In this document: positions 48,450-58,584 of the stretch, piece after piece
Layout of the letters: each line of letters opens with the position of its first letter
How positions within the stretch are numbered: position 1 is the stretch's first letter
Source: Halichoerus grypus
Taxonomy: Eukaryota; Chordata; Mammalia; Carnivora; Phocidae
Length of the DNA stretch: 64,000 nucleotides
Assembly: GCF_964656455.1 (NCBI RefSeq)
Contig: NC_135713.1
Span: 189,404,187 to 189,468,186 of the forward strand
Direction: 5' to 3'
The notes under the pieces: model-generated
What the model was told of the DNA's origin: nothing
The model's input: the letters and a program-made list of their open reading frames with translations, nothing else
Databases searched by the model: none
Position numbers and translations under genes: made by a program

Positions 48450-49246
48450 AATCTGAGCAATACAACAAAGTAGTATTGGATTATAAACTGAAGGTGAAAA
48501 TAAATATCCATGAGCCCACACCATTATAAATAAATGAAGAAAGAAAGAAATGAGGGACAACAGACAGATCTCTCCTATACAAGAATTCCAAATAATTCAT
48601 GCAGATACACTGCCCTCAGGGAGAGGGGCGCCATTCCCCACTCAAGTGTGCGCTACACAGAATGACTTCCTTCCCAAGAGGACAGTACAGAAAGGGGAGG
48701 GGAGACAGTGACTTCACGGCGGGGAAACCTGACCCACATCATTTCAGCCAGGTGACCGAGGCTGACAACAGTGATAAGTCATGTTAATTGTATGTGCCCT
48801 TGATACGTGATGACAGCAGTGCTTCACCTGTGTGGTCTGCCTCCCCAAAACTCTTAACCCCAGTGTCATCATGAGAAAAACATTTGACAAATCCCGACTG
48901 AAAAAAACACTAAAAAATACCTGAACAGTATTCCTCAAAACGGCCAAGCTAATTAAAAACAAGGAAAGTCTAAGAAACTGTCTCAGCTGAGAGGAGCCTT
49001 AAGGACGCACAACTAAATGCAGTGTGGCATCTGGATGGGATCTTAGAACAGAAAAAGGTAAGGAAATCTGAATGAGGTATGGACCTTTCATTAATAATTA
49101 TGTATCCAAACTGATTCATTCATTGTGACCAATGTACAGCATTAACATAAGATGTTAATAATGGTGGACAGTGGGCAGGTGAGAAAACTGTACTACGGGG
49201 TGCATTTGTTCTAAAACCATCCTGAAATAAAGTTTATTAAAAAAAA
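48450..49246 (+). repeat. L1 LINE 3' UTR
   Basis: Order typical of the L1 3' UTR: 'aataaatatccatgagccca', 'ttgacaaatcccgactg', 'ggaaagtctaagaaactgtc', 'ctggatgggatcttagaaca', 'taagatgttaataatggtgg', then a final AATAAAGTTTATTAAAA. The 5' limit is uncertain. Confidence 0.8.
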
Positions 49247-49252
49247 AAATCC

Positions 49253-49445
49253 TGGGGCGCCTGGGTGGCTCAGTCGTTAAGCGTCTGCCTTCAGCTCAGG
49301 TCATGATCCCAGGGTCCTGGGATCGAGCCCCACGTCAGGCTCCTTGCTCAGTGGGAAGCCTGCTTCCCCCTCTCCCTCTCCCACTCCCCCTGCTTGTGCT
49401 CTCTCTCTCGTTCTCTCTCAAATAAATAAAATCTTTAAAAAAAAA
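49253..49445 (+). mobile_element. CanSINE
   Basis: 'ggggcgcctgggtggctcag', 'tcatgatcccagggtcctgg' and an A-rich tail after 'aaataaataaaatc'. It sits directly in the A-tail of the L1 fragment. Confidence 0.95.
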
Positions 49446-50209
49446 GGCAGTGGCTCATCTTGTGACAAAATGAGATTCAAGGACTCCAGTGACCATAAAC
49501 TCACGGTCCTAAGACAGGTTAACTCTACACGGAGCTGCCCTGGGGGCGTGCGGGAAGAGGGGCAGCAGGAGCCGCACCAACAGTCCCCAGAACCTCATTC
49601 CACAGGCCCGGGGCCTGGGAGTTGAAAGGCCACGCCAGGAGGTTCCACGAGCAAGGCTGCTCTCACCACTGCCGGTGCACACAGCTGCTGGTGCCACGGT
49701 CTCAAGAATGAGCCTATGCAGATACGCAAAGCAGCACCCCTGGACCAGAGTTAAAGTCACTCCCGGTGATCCCTGCTAAGTCCTAGCCTGGCGTCAGTGC
49801 CGCCCTACCACAAGACGCCGCAGAAGCCTAGCTACCAGATACACGTGCTGTAGAAGGTGGCCCACGGAACTGTGGATGGCCAAAGCCATGCCTCCCTTTC
49901 CCGACGAAACCCTTCACTGGAAAGACTGAGATTGGGAGATCGCTCCCCTCTGGAAATTCAGTTTGTGACCCATCCCCACCCCTGTGTCATCTGCACTGTA
50001 ACATTCATCCCATTCACCTGTTTGGTCTGTGAGCAACTTGCTAGAGGACGGGCCAAAGATACAGCCCAGGCTTTGGGGTCAGATGGATGCGAGTGACTCC
50101 GGGTTCACCAGGTCTACGCTGTGTAGCTCAGAAAGTTTGTGTTCAAGGACATGAACCAGCCATGGGCATCAAGGGCACCTAGGAATGTCTGCCCCTTCCT
50201 TTAACAACC

Positions 50210-50490
50210 GCAGGAGGGGGCATCCATGCTGGAGACCACGCGAGGACTGGATGCACAGATAAAACAGGACATGATCTGCGCCCCTACAGGGCTCATGCAC
50301 TAGACAAGGGGTGCTAAGAGGAAAGTGCAGAGAGGAGAGAAGCCCTCAGCCCTTGGGGGAAGGGAAGGCTTCACAGAGGAAGTGACTTTCCACCTGTGCT
50401 TGGAAAGCAAAGTCTGGAGATGCGGCTCCCAGGCAGGGGAGGGGAAGAAGAGCCCTCCAGGCAAAGGGAAGAGCACAGAGCCCAGAGATA
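50210..50490 (-). repeat. L2 LINE 3' fragment
   Basis: 'cctacagggctcatgcacta', 'ggcttcacagaggaagtgac' and 'ccaggcaaagggaagagcac' follow L2 in reverse. Confidence 0.6.
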
Positions 50491-50504
50491 GGGGGAGAGG
50501 GGCT

Positions 50505-50670
50505 GTGCTGCATTGGGATCCCAGCACAGACTAGATTCTGACTCCTGACTGCCGAGTTCCCCACCTTAACAAGGGGATGAAACACAGTACCGCCCTCCTG
50601 GGGTTGTCCTAAGGATTAAGGAGTCAGTACATGGAAGGGCTGAGGAGAGTACCTGGCACACAGCAAAGCT
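50505..50670 (+). repeat. MIR SINE fragment
   Basis: 'gactagattctgactcctga', 'ttaacaaggggatgaaacac', 'ggggttgtcctaaggattaa' and 'agtacctggcacacagcaaa' in MIR order. Confidence 0.65.
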
Positions 50671-51379
50671 CAAAGAGGTGCGCTTTTACTTGTTTATTGT
50701 TCCTATATACAGGAAATGTGGATATATAACCTGAAAACTACTCTCTTAAAATACCAGGCTATTCATTCGGAGGAGTCCCTTAAGAAATATACCAATTCTC
50801 CTCTGCCATGGCTCCTGAAAGCCCCCGACCTTGGTGCCATCCCAGTTTATAAATCCTACCTGAAAGCAGTGCTTCTTAAATAGCCCCAACAAGGGGACAG
50901 GAAACGCAAAACCCTAGGAATCTGGGAATTGAACGCCAAGCAGCCTGCCACAACCAAAATATTCTCTTTGAGTTTCTTGTTTTAGCTTAGATTCAGGCAA
51001 ACTTTGCATTCTAATCTGTAATAGATCCAGAACTGTTTTAATGCAAAAATGTTTAAGATGAAGACGGAAGCGCCTAGAAGACTCCACAGCACATGACCCC
51101 AGCAGGGTGGGAGAAGCCCAGTGGGAGAAGCACAGCCAAGGCTTGAGCATTCTCTTCTGTAAAATGGGAAGACAACCCACAGCAATTTTGATCGATATCT
51201 ATGAGATGAGACAACATGTGAAACCATCAAGCAAAGCACAAGGCATCACAGCAACACCTGGTACAGATGCTGAATCTGTACATATGATGAATTATAATAT
51301 GCCTTTAAAACCCCACCAATCCACAAAATTGCTATTTGTGTCTATCTATCCTCTGCCAGGACCTGGACTAGCTCCTTTA

Positions 51380-51545
51380 CCCTCTGTTTCCAATTCTGCA
51401 AAATACTTTGTATCCCCATTCTACTGGAAGAAACAGGGGCTCAACAAGGTCACGGAACAAGTCCAAGGCCCTGTGACTGGTAAATGGGGGAGTCCAGATG
51501 ACAACTCAGCTCTGGCTGACTCTAAAGCTCTTGCACTTTCCCCCC
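51380..51545 (-). repeat. MIR SINE fragment
   Basis: 'ttgtatccccattctactgg', 'aggggctcaacaaggtcacg' and 'tgactggtaaatgggggag' follow MIR in reverse. Confidence 0.6.
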
Positions 51546-52089
51546 TACCATACCACCTGTTTACTGGGCAAGGGTCAGAGGAAGAAGGCTCTCTCTAAGA
51601 AGTACTTGCTTCATGGGGTTAAATTTATGATCTCGCTGTTTCCATGTAAATTCTAGTGAAAGGAGCTCCTGGTGGAGAGCCACAGTCTTCCCACCTGCAA
51701 GCAGCGGCAGCACCAAGGGGAATTGGGGGGGGGGCGGGCAGCAGAAGCCGCCTCTGCTGGCTCCCATTACCCATAACCCTGTCCAGAGAGACCCCTGAGC
51801 CCACTCACTTTTACTTTCATTTTCTAGCCATCAGGACTTTCAGGTTCCAAGAATTAATGGTACAGATGTCAGCAAACTGTCAGGCCCTGAAGAGTACTGA
51901 CCTGGGACTCATAACTGCCATGGTCCCCAGAGGCAGAGGAGATGGGGATCTAGGAGGACAGGAGGGTGGGGAAGAAAATGGAAGCAGAGGAGGGGCATCA
52001 ATGACAGGGATGCTTAAGGGTCTGCCTGGGGCCTCTGCTTGCTCATCCTACATGCTCATTCCTTAAACAGACCCAAGGAGGGCTCACTC

Positions 52090-52183
52090 TTCGGGAAGAT
52101 GAGGCACATCGAATCCCAAATCCCAAGCCCCGGCTCTACCACTTTCTAACTGGATGATCTAAGGCTAGCTACTTAAATTCCTT
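52090..52183 (+). repeat. MIR SINE split by a CanSINE
   Basis: 'cggctctaccactttctaac' and 'ttaaattccttcagcatc' are the left part of a MIR. It resumes after the SINE at 52427 with 'aaacggagatacaaatcc' and ends near 52490. Confidence 0.7.
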
Positions 52184-52197
52184 CAGCATCATCTTTA

Positions 52198-52412
52198 TTT
52201 TTTTTTTTTAAGATTTTATTTATTTGACAGAGAGAGACACAGCTTGAGAGGGAACACAAGGAAGGGGACTGTGAGAGGGAAAAGCAGGCTTCCCGCAGAG
52301 CAGGGAGCCCGATGCAGGGCTCGATCCCAGGACCCCGGGATCATGACCCGAGCCGAAGGCAGACACCCAACGACTGAGCCACTCAGGCGCCCTCTGAGCC
52401 ACTCAGGCGCCC
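52198..52412 (-). mobile_element. CanSINE with 14-bp target-site duplication and duplicated terminus
   Basis: The target repeat CAGCATCATCTTTA lies at 52184-52197 and 52413-52426. The tRNA-like end of the SINE is present twice in tandem: a 20-bp unit beginning CTGAGCCACTCAGGCGCCC at 52374-52393 and again at 52394-52413, with one mismatch. Confidence 0.95.
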
Positions 52413-52525
52413 CAGCATCATCTTTAAAACGGAGATACAAATCCCACTATCTCCCAGGACTCTGTGAGGAATAGGTGTGAACTTTGTTTCCTGTGAGAAA
52501 CATGTGTGAAAAAACTGCAACTTTA

Positions 52526-52727
52526 TTTTTTTCTTAAAGATTTTATTTATTTATTTGACAGAGAGACAGAGAGAGAGCACAAGTAGGCACAGTGGCAGGC
52601 AGAGGGAGAGGGAGAAGCAGGCTCTCCACAGAGCAGGGAGCCCGATGTGGGGCTCGATCCCAGGACCCTGGGATCATGACCTGAGCCGAAGGCAGACGCT
52701 TAACCTACTGAGCCATACAGACACCCC
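52526..52727 (-). mobile_element. CanSINE with 16-bp target-site duplication
   Basis: Reverse CanSINE with 'tttatttatttatttgacag' and the head 'ctgagccatacagacacccc'. The repeat AAAAACTGCAACTTTA is at 52510-52525 and 52728-52743. Confidence 0.95.
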
Positions 52728-52768
52728 AAAAACTGCAACTTTAAAATGATTTCTAAAAATCTGTTGTT

Positions 52769-52966
52769 GGGATGCCTAGGTGGCTCACTCAGTTGAGCGT
52801 CTGCCTTCAGCTCAGGTCATGATCCCTGGGTCCTGGGATCACCCCGCATCAGGCTCCCCACTCAGCAGGGAGTCAGCTTCTCCCTCTGCCCCTCCCTGCC
52901 CCCTGCTCATGCTCTCTCGCTTGCTCTTTCTCTCAAGTAAACAAAATTTTTTAAAATAATAATAAA
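52769..52966 (+). mobile_element. CanSINE, forward
   Basis: 'gggatgcctaggtggctcac' and 'tcatgatccctgggtcctgg' with a CT-rich end and A-rich tail. It stands 41 bp from a reverse copy. Confidence 0.93.
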
Positions 52967-52969
52967 ATT

Positions 52970-53188
52970 GGTGCGCCTGGGTGGGTCAGTCATTAGGCGT
53001 CTGCCTTCGGCTCAGGTCATGATCCCGGGGTCCTGGGACTGAGCCCCACATCGGGCTCCCTGCTCCGCAGGGAGCCTGCTTCTCCCTCCCCCACTCCCCC
53101 TGCTTGTGTTCCCTCTCTCGCTGTGTCTCTCTCTGTCAAATAAATAAATAAAATCTTAAAATAATAATAATAAAAATAAAATAAAAAT
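52970..53188 (+). mobile_element. CanSINE, forward
   Basis: 'ggtgcgcctgggtgggtcag', 'tcatgatcccggggtcctgg', 'tgtcaaataaataaataaaa' and a long AAT-rich tail. It starts in the tail of the preceding copy. Confidence 0.93.
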
Positions 53189-54324
53189 CAGTTGTCACCA
53201 CCTCTCTATTGTATGAAGGCAGGAAAGGACAGCTAGTTGGAAGAGGCAAGAGAGGAGAGGCTTCTGTGTCACACAGAGCCCTCCCTCTTTCTGCCAAGCA
53301 ACGTCAGATCACTGCTTGGAACTCTACAATCCCTGGATGCCAGAAGTGGCTGCCTAACTACCCGGGGCACTGATGCCTTCCACGTCTCCCTGAAAGGGAG
53401 AGCTTCTCCTTCAAAAAAAAAAACCTGTTTCAGAATCCTAGCTGGGAGAGCATGTCCAGACAAAGAAGGTCCCCTCAGAAGGCTGGCAGCCTCATCCTGG
53501 GACTCCCAAAGAGTTCCAGAAACCACAGCTCACTACCAAGGAGGTAAGTTTGGTTAGAGACCAACGGCCAATGAGCAGGCAGGCCTCTCTGGCCCTGCGC
53601 CTCAGAGGCACAGGATGACCAGATTAGAGAAACGTGGCTGGCCAAAGAAGTCTCCAACGACCCTCCAAAGAAGACCACACAGATAGAGAGCTTGTGATCC
53701 AACCACTGGCCCTAATTAAGGTAGGCTTTCCTGTTGTCCAATAAAAAATGAAATGAATGCATCCCAGGTCTAGCTCAAAAGTTTGTAGGTGTGAGACACT
53801 GGTGACTGTCCAGAAGTCAAAAAGGTCCCAAGACAAAAAATGGTTAGCACCTGTAAGGGCAGTAAAGATGGCCCAGAACACTGAAGAGCTACAGAAATTC
53901 CCAAAGACTGCATGGTCTTTCCTCCCTCCCTTGCCTGTAGATAGCAAGGGTCAGCCACGGCCTCAAAGAGTCAGGCTACTCTCATTAAGGAACAGTCTCT
54001 GGCCTGTACTTTGGCCACATAACAAAACCTGCGAGCCTGGTCTGAGACAACAGCCATTTCACACACCTAAGTCCCAAGCAACAGACAAGGATCAGATGTC
54101 AGTACAGGCTGCCTCTTGGAAAGGCTGTGGGGGAGGTGGGGGAATCAGTACTTTCTGGCATGCATGGGAATTCCTTGGGCTACAAAAGTTAGCACATTAA
54201 GAACCCAGAGGTGCCACTGTGGTCTCAATTTACTCCTCTGTAATCTACAATTTGTCCAAGCCCAGAAGGGATTGGAGAGGCCCTGAGACTAGGCAGAAGT
54301 GACACAGACCTGTTGATCAAGGAG

Positions 54325-54360
54325 GTGTGTGTGTGTGTGTCTGTGTGTGTGTGTGTGTGT
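54325..54360. repeat. (GT)n microsatellite with one interruption
   Basis: GT units from 54325, broken by a single C at 54341. Confidence 0.95.
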
Positions 54361-55314
54361 TTGAGAGTGGGAAAGAGGCCAGGACCCTTCAATTCCACAC
54401 TCCTCATTTTTGGTCTTTCCCCTACTCCCTAAAGACCAGCAGACAGCAGTCCCAGGAGGAGCAGTCCCTCTGAAGCGGCTTGAAAACCACTCACGTGCTC
54501 TGGGAGGACAGGGCTGAGCCTGGAGCAAGGGGGAGGGGGAGAGGAGGGGAGAGAGAAGATAATGAATGGACAGATCCACCCTGATCTGTGATCTGTAGCT
54601 AGGATTAAGCAAACCTCAGCTAAATTTTTCAGAGGCAGGAAGAGAGATACACTCCAGAGAACACAACTAGAGAACATAACTAGAGGACAGGGTTGGGGGT
54701 GGAGGGGGCAAGACAAGGAGAAGACAGCTCATTCCTAAAAAGTGGCCCAGACTTTAAATTCTGCTGAGATCCTGGCTGGCTCCCTGGCTTGAGGAAAGAG
54801 AGGAAGTGAGGAGCTGTGGGAGCCTGTGCGTGTGGAAGGCTCTCACCCAGGACCCCTCTGCCCCCCCAGGAAATCGAGATAAAATTTCTCTAGGGCTGGA
54901 GGAGACAATTGTTTTTGTGGGACGGTGGGGGGGGGCGGGGGGGGGAGGAAAACGGCGACAGACAGCACTCCTCGCCACCTCTACAGAGAAGGAAGACAAG
55001 CTCCTTCATACCTAGGAAAGATTCCTCCAGTTCTGGGAGCAGAGGGAGCAGAATTTGGGGTCTCTCCCTCCCACAACTGGATTGGACAGGCCAGAGGAGA
55101 GCCCTGGGGGTTTCCCAAGGCTCATAAGAGGCAGGTAAGGGAAGGAAAGAAGGGCCCCCACTTTGGCCCGACGCCTGGGGAGCCCCTTAAGAGGGGGCTA
55201 CGGGTCGGGGGAGGGGTCAGTATCCCCCTAAGCCGGCGCTGGGCGGGAGGAAGTGCTGCCCCGAAGAGGCTTCAACGCGAGCGAGACATTAGGTCCCAGG
55301 ACAGGCACACTCAC

Positions 55315-55460
55315 GGCGTCTCCGGGGCGGCGGCGTTACTTGGGGCCGGGACTCGGACGGGCTCCGCTCCTCTCCCCCCCGGCGGTGTCCCAGGCTCCGG
55401 CCTCCACTTCCGCCTTTCAGCCGCTCCGGATCCGGATCTCCACCTCAGACCCGCCCCTCA
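55315..55460 (-). other. RAB5C: RAB5C noncoding exon 1 (5' UTR)
   Basis: On the minus strand a donor (GAGACGCC followed by GTGAGTGTG) closes a CpG-rich segment. The next exon acceptor in this gene is at 37061, still upstream of the ATG. The exon contains GGCGGAAGTGG, an ETS-type motif. The transcription start is estimated. Confidence 0.65.
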
Positions 55461-55620
55461 ATACGCCCAGGTGACTGACAGGGCCGAGAGACCAATGGGA
55501 GGCACTCTTGGCCGACTCACGGTCGACGCCTGTGGGGGACACGGGCGAGGCGGGAGAGCGCGCGCGAGGGACGGCGGGACTTGTAGTTCACAGAGCTGGG
55601 AGGAGCCAGTGGCCGCCTGG
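55461..55620 (-). promoter_or_regulatory. RAB5C: RAB5C CpG-island promoter with ZNF143-type and CCAAT motifs
   Basis: On the coding strand the site at 55576-55587 reads ACTACAAGTCCC, followed by GCC, a ZNF143 core. An inverted CCAAT box lies at about 55490 (ATTGG on the coding strand). No TATA box is seen. This is a typical TATA-less housekeeping promoter. Confidence 0.6.
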
Positions 55621-57050
55621 GATTTAGACTTAGGGTGGAGCCGGCTGCCGGCGAGGCGGAGCCCGACCGGGAACTTTTTAAAGCCAGGCCTGCCAACCGC
55701 GTCACCCTGGGTTCCAGGAGCCTCGAGGGGAGGCGGGTGGCGGAGCGCTGGAAGAGGGCAGACGGCTGTGTGTGCAGAATTGGAAAAGGAAAAACATGGT
55801 GTGAATGAATATGCACATGAGGCCGCAGTCCTGAGCACTGGCTAAACCGGAGAAGCCCCTGTCTGCACTTTTCTCGGGCCAAGTCAGCTCGGGGAGGCCG
55901 ACTGTGGGGGACATTCTGTGACGGGGAAGGTGATGGAAGTGCTATAGGAAGGGTTCTCTGGAGGCTACCGGGTGAGATCAAAAGGAGAGCTCCTGCCACT
56001 TGTCAGCCCTAAGCCAGGACCCTCCTCCTTTGGCTGGACACCAAGACACACCAGGAGCACCTCTACCTCTGCCATCCCCACCTCCAAACAGAACCAGCTC
56101 TTGTCTCTGATGCCAAAAACAGAGCCGGACCACTTCTGCTTTGGCTCTCCCCATCCATAAATACAGATTAGAATCACTTCTGTTTGCCTCCCCCACCTTG
56201 ACCTCCATATGGATCAGGACTATTTCTATTTTTCTGTTTTTTTCCTTCCCTCAATACGGATTAGGACCACTTCTGCTTCCGCCCACTCCCATCCCCCAAC
56301 ACAGACCGGTATCTACTCTGCCTTGGCTTCCCACTCCCAGGAACACTACTCAAAACCTGATATGGAATCAAAGCTCAGGCCCTCAGTGCTGTGGACGTTG
56401 TTCCTGTGACACCCACTAACAACAATCATACTTTGGAGCCTGAGCTGGAGAATCAACCTGTCTGGGACAGCCTGCCATAAAACTGCCCACACCTAGTTCC
56501 ATCTGGTCACCAGGGTGCTTCTTTCTAACAATATCCGTAACCCCCATCTCCCCACCCCTGCACCCCTGCAGTGACTATCTGAGAAGTGAAAGCTAAGAGG
56601 GAAGAGAGACTTAGGAGAGCAAAGGAGACGGGACCGAGTGGAATTCCTAGCAGGTTTTTGGCTAGTGACAAGCTTTTTCCCCAGCCCCTGCTGTACCTAG
56701 CCTGCAACAGGTACAGGATCAATTATACAGGATCAGTGGGGAGTCCCATGGGCTGAAGGTGGGCCTGAGCCGGCACTCTGTCCCTCTCACATACTGTGTC
56801 TGAATCTGAGGCTGTGATGGGTAAGGGGAGGACGGGGTATAACGGGCCCACAGTGACTCATTAAGGTTTCTACCTCATCCCTGGGGCCTCTGGTGGCGTG
56901 AATGTGGTGCCAAGTGGATTGCTTGGCGCCTTTGCCCTTCCTAGAGACAACAACAGGGCCCTGGGGTGTGGTGGGGAATGACTGCCCTGTAGGCTCCTCC
57001 AAAGCCCTGGGGCTCTCAGACCAACCCCCAGAAACATCCAGAGCCAACAA
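55621..57050. other. Intergenic stretch between RAB5C and KCNH4
   Basis: About 1.4 kb without exons. The only clear structure is the degenerate array at 56085-56345. Confidence 0.6.
56085..56345. repeat. Degenerate tandem array
   Basis: Related units recur at about 40-60 bp: a C-rich part, then a block such as ACAGAGCCGGACCACTTCTG (56117), ACAGATTAGAATCACTTCTG (56163), TATGGATCAGGACTATTTCT (about 56210), TACGGATTAGGACCACTTCT (about 56255) and ACAGACCGGTATCTACTCTG (about 56300). About five units are visible, with spacing and sequence both drifting. Confidence 0.6.
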
Positions 57051-57066
57051 CTACAAAAATAAAGCG

Positions 57067-57072
57067 TTTATT
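57067..57072 (-). terminator. KCNH4: Poly(A) signal of KCNH4
   Basis: TTTATT reads AATAAA on the coding strand. A second copy, in reduced context, lies just downstream in 'aaaaataaagcg' read from the other strand. It is 1.5 kb after the KCNH4 stop codon and 1.6 kb from the RAB5C first exon, which agrees with the human gene spacing. Confidence 0.65.
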
Positions 57073-57352
57073 TCCTATCCAAAAGTGAGCCCTGGGTGTT
57101 GGGTGGTAAGGGAGAGCTGGAGACCAGGGTGGGTTTGTGAGAAGTCAGGGCCCTGAGTGAGACCTAGTTGGATGTGGGAAGAACAGGCTTGACTGAGGTC
57201 TGGTGCAGGGGGAGGGATAGAGAGTGCTGTGGGGACTGTTTCAAGTTGCTGGCAGCAGAAGAGACCACCTTCAGGGACAGCCTGCAGAAAGACAGAAACA
57301 GAGATGTTGACAGGCCCAGGCCCAGGTGTAGAAATAGACATTGCTGGGCCCA

Positions 57353-57561
57353 GGGTGCCGGGGGTGGCTCAGTTGTTGGGCGTCTGCCTTCGGCTGGGGT
57401 CATGACCCCGGGGTCCTGGGATCGAGCCCCGCATTGGGCTCCCTGCTCAGGCGGGAAGCCTGCTTCTCCCTCTCCCACTCCCCCTGCTTGTGTTCTCTCT
57501 CTCGCTGTCTCTCTCTCTATCAAATAAATAAATTTAAAAATCTTAAAAAAAAAAAAAAAAA
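57353..57561 (+). mobile_element. CanSINE in the KCNH4 3' region with 17-bp target-site duplication
   Basis: Flanked by AGACATTGCTGGGCCCA at 57336-57352 and 57562-57578. The head 'ggtggctcagttgttgggcg' and body 'tcatgaccccggggtcctgg' are clear, with an 18-base A tail. It is antisense to KCNH4. Confidence 0.97.
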
Positions 57562-58584
57562 AGACATTGCTGGGCCCAAAAAGCACCCGCTGGAACAGAG
57601 GAACCTGGGAGGACACTCTAAGGCAGGAACTGCAAACCCAAATACCTACAGAGACCAAAGAATTCAAATGAGAGAAGCTAGCTCAGTGTCAGATGATCTC
57701 GAGAGGCCCCATCTCAAGAGGACGATGGCCACTCAACACCATGTTGATTATTGCCAGGTGGAATGTTGGCCCTGGATTGCCAGAACGCCCCACATTGTTT
57801 TTTTTTTTTTTTAGAGAAGCTGGAATATCTGGATATTTATGTGAACTCTCCTGATTTTTAGTGCTGGCAACTCATTCATATTTTGGAAAAAAAAAAAAAA
57901 AGCCATGAGAATAGAAGAATACATATCTGGGGGGTCATCATCTGTTTCCTGTGTGGGCTGAGAGATGAGGTGAGCCCCTCCAGCCCGGGCTGGTAGTGGG
58001 AGGTCTAAGGAGTCTTGGGTTGCTCAGATGCCAGCCATCTCAAACCTCATCCCTCTCAAGATGACATTGCTTCCAAGGTCTCCAGCAGAGCCCCGGGGGA
58101 CAGGGGGCTGGGACAGAAGGCCTCACGATATCACGAAGCTATCTCTGCAGTGGAATCTGCAATCTGTCCCTCTTGTCTTAGACACCAAGATCCTTCCTGC
58201 TCTTGCCTCTGCCTTCACTTCCTGCGCTGGATCTGGGACCCTCCCCCAGCCCCCGATGCTCCCCCATATCTACCTGCCTCCGGGTCCTGGGGAGAAAGCA
58301 GGACATGTCATCTGCCCGGCCTAATCGGCACTGCATTCCGTCTCATGCCTGTTGGGTTCCACAGCCTCAGGTGGCTCCCCTCACAGAGGGGAAGGACAGG
58401 GGAAGGTTTGGAAAAGGGAACAGGGTCGGAAGTGACCAGGCTTTGTAAAAAAGTCCAGAGAATGCAGAGCCAACCAGACCAGCTAGTGGCTGCTGACCCG
58501 AGGCAGGAGGCCAAGGGGCCCAGCCCCTCCCTGGAGGGCAGGCAGCAGTGCCCACCCCAGACAGGCCTGGGCCCAGGGCCTGGG

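Larger units (their letters stand above)
37062..55314 (-). other. RAB5C: RAB5C intron 1
   Basis: This 18.2-kb span separates the noncoding first exon from the ATG exon. I found no other gene. It holds eleven CanSINEs, MIR and L2 pieces, one MaLR LTR, an L1 3' end and a GT microsatellite, listed below. The parts 37.2-38.7, 40.9-42.3, 43.3-45.9, 47.3-48.4 and 53.2-54.3 kb contain nothing I can name. Confidence 0.75.
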
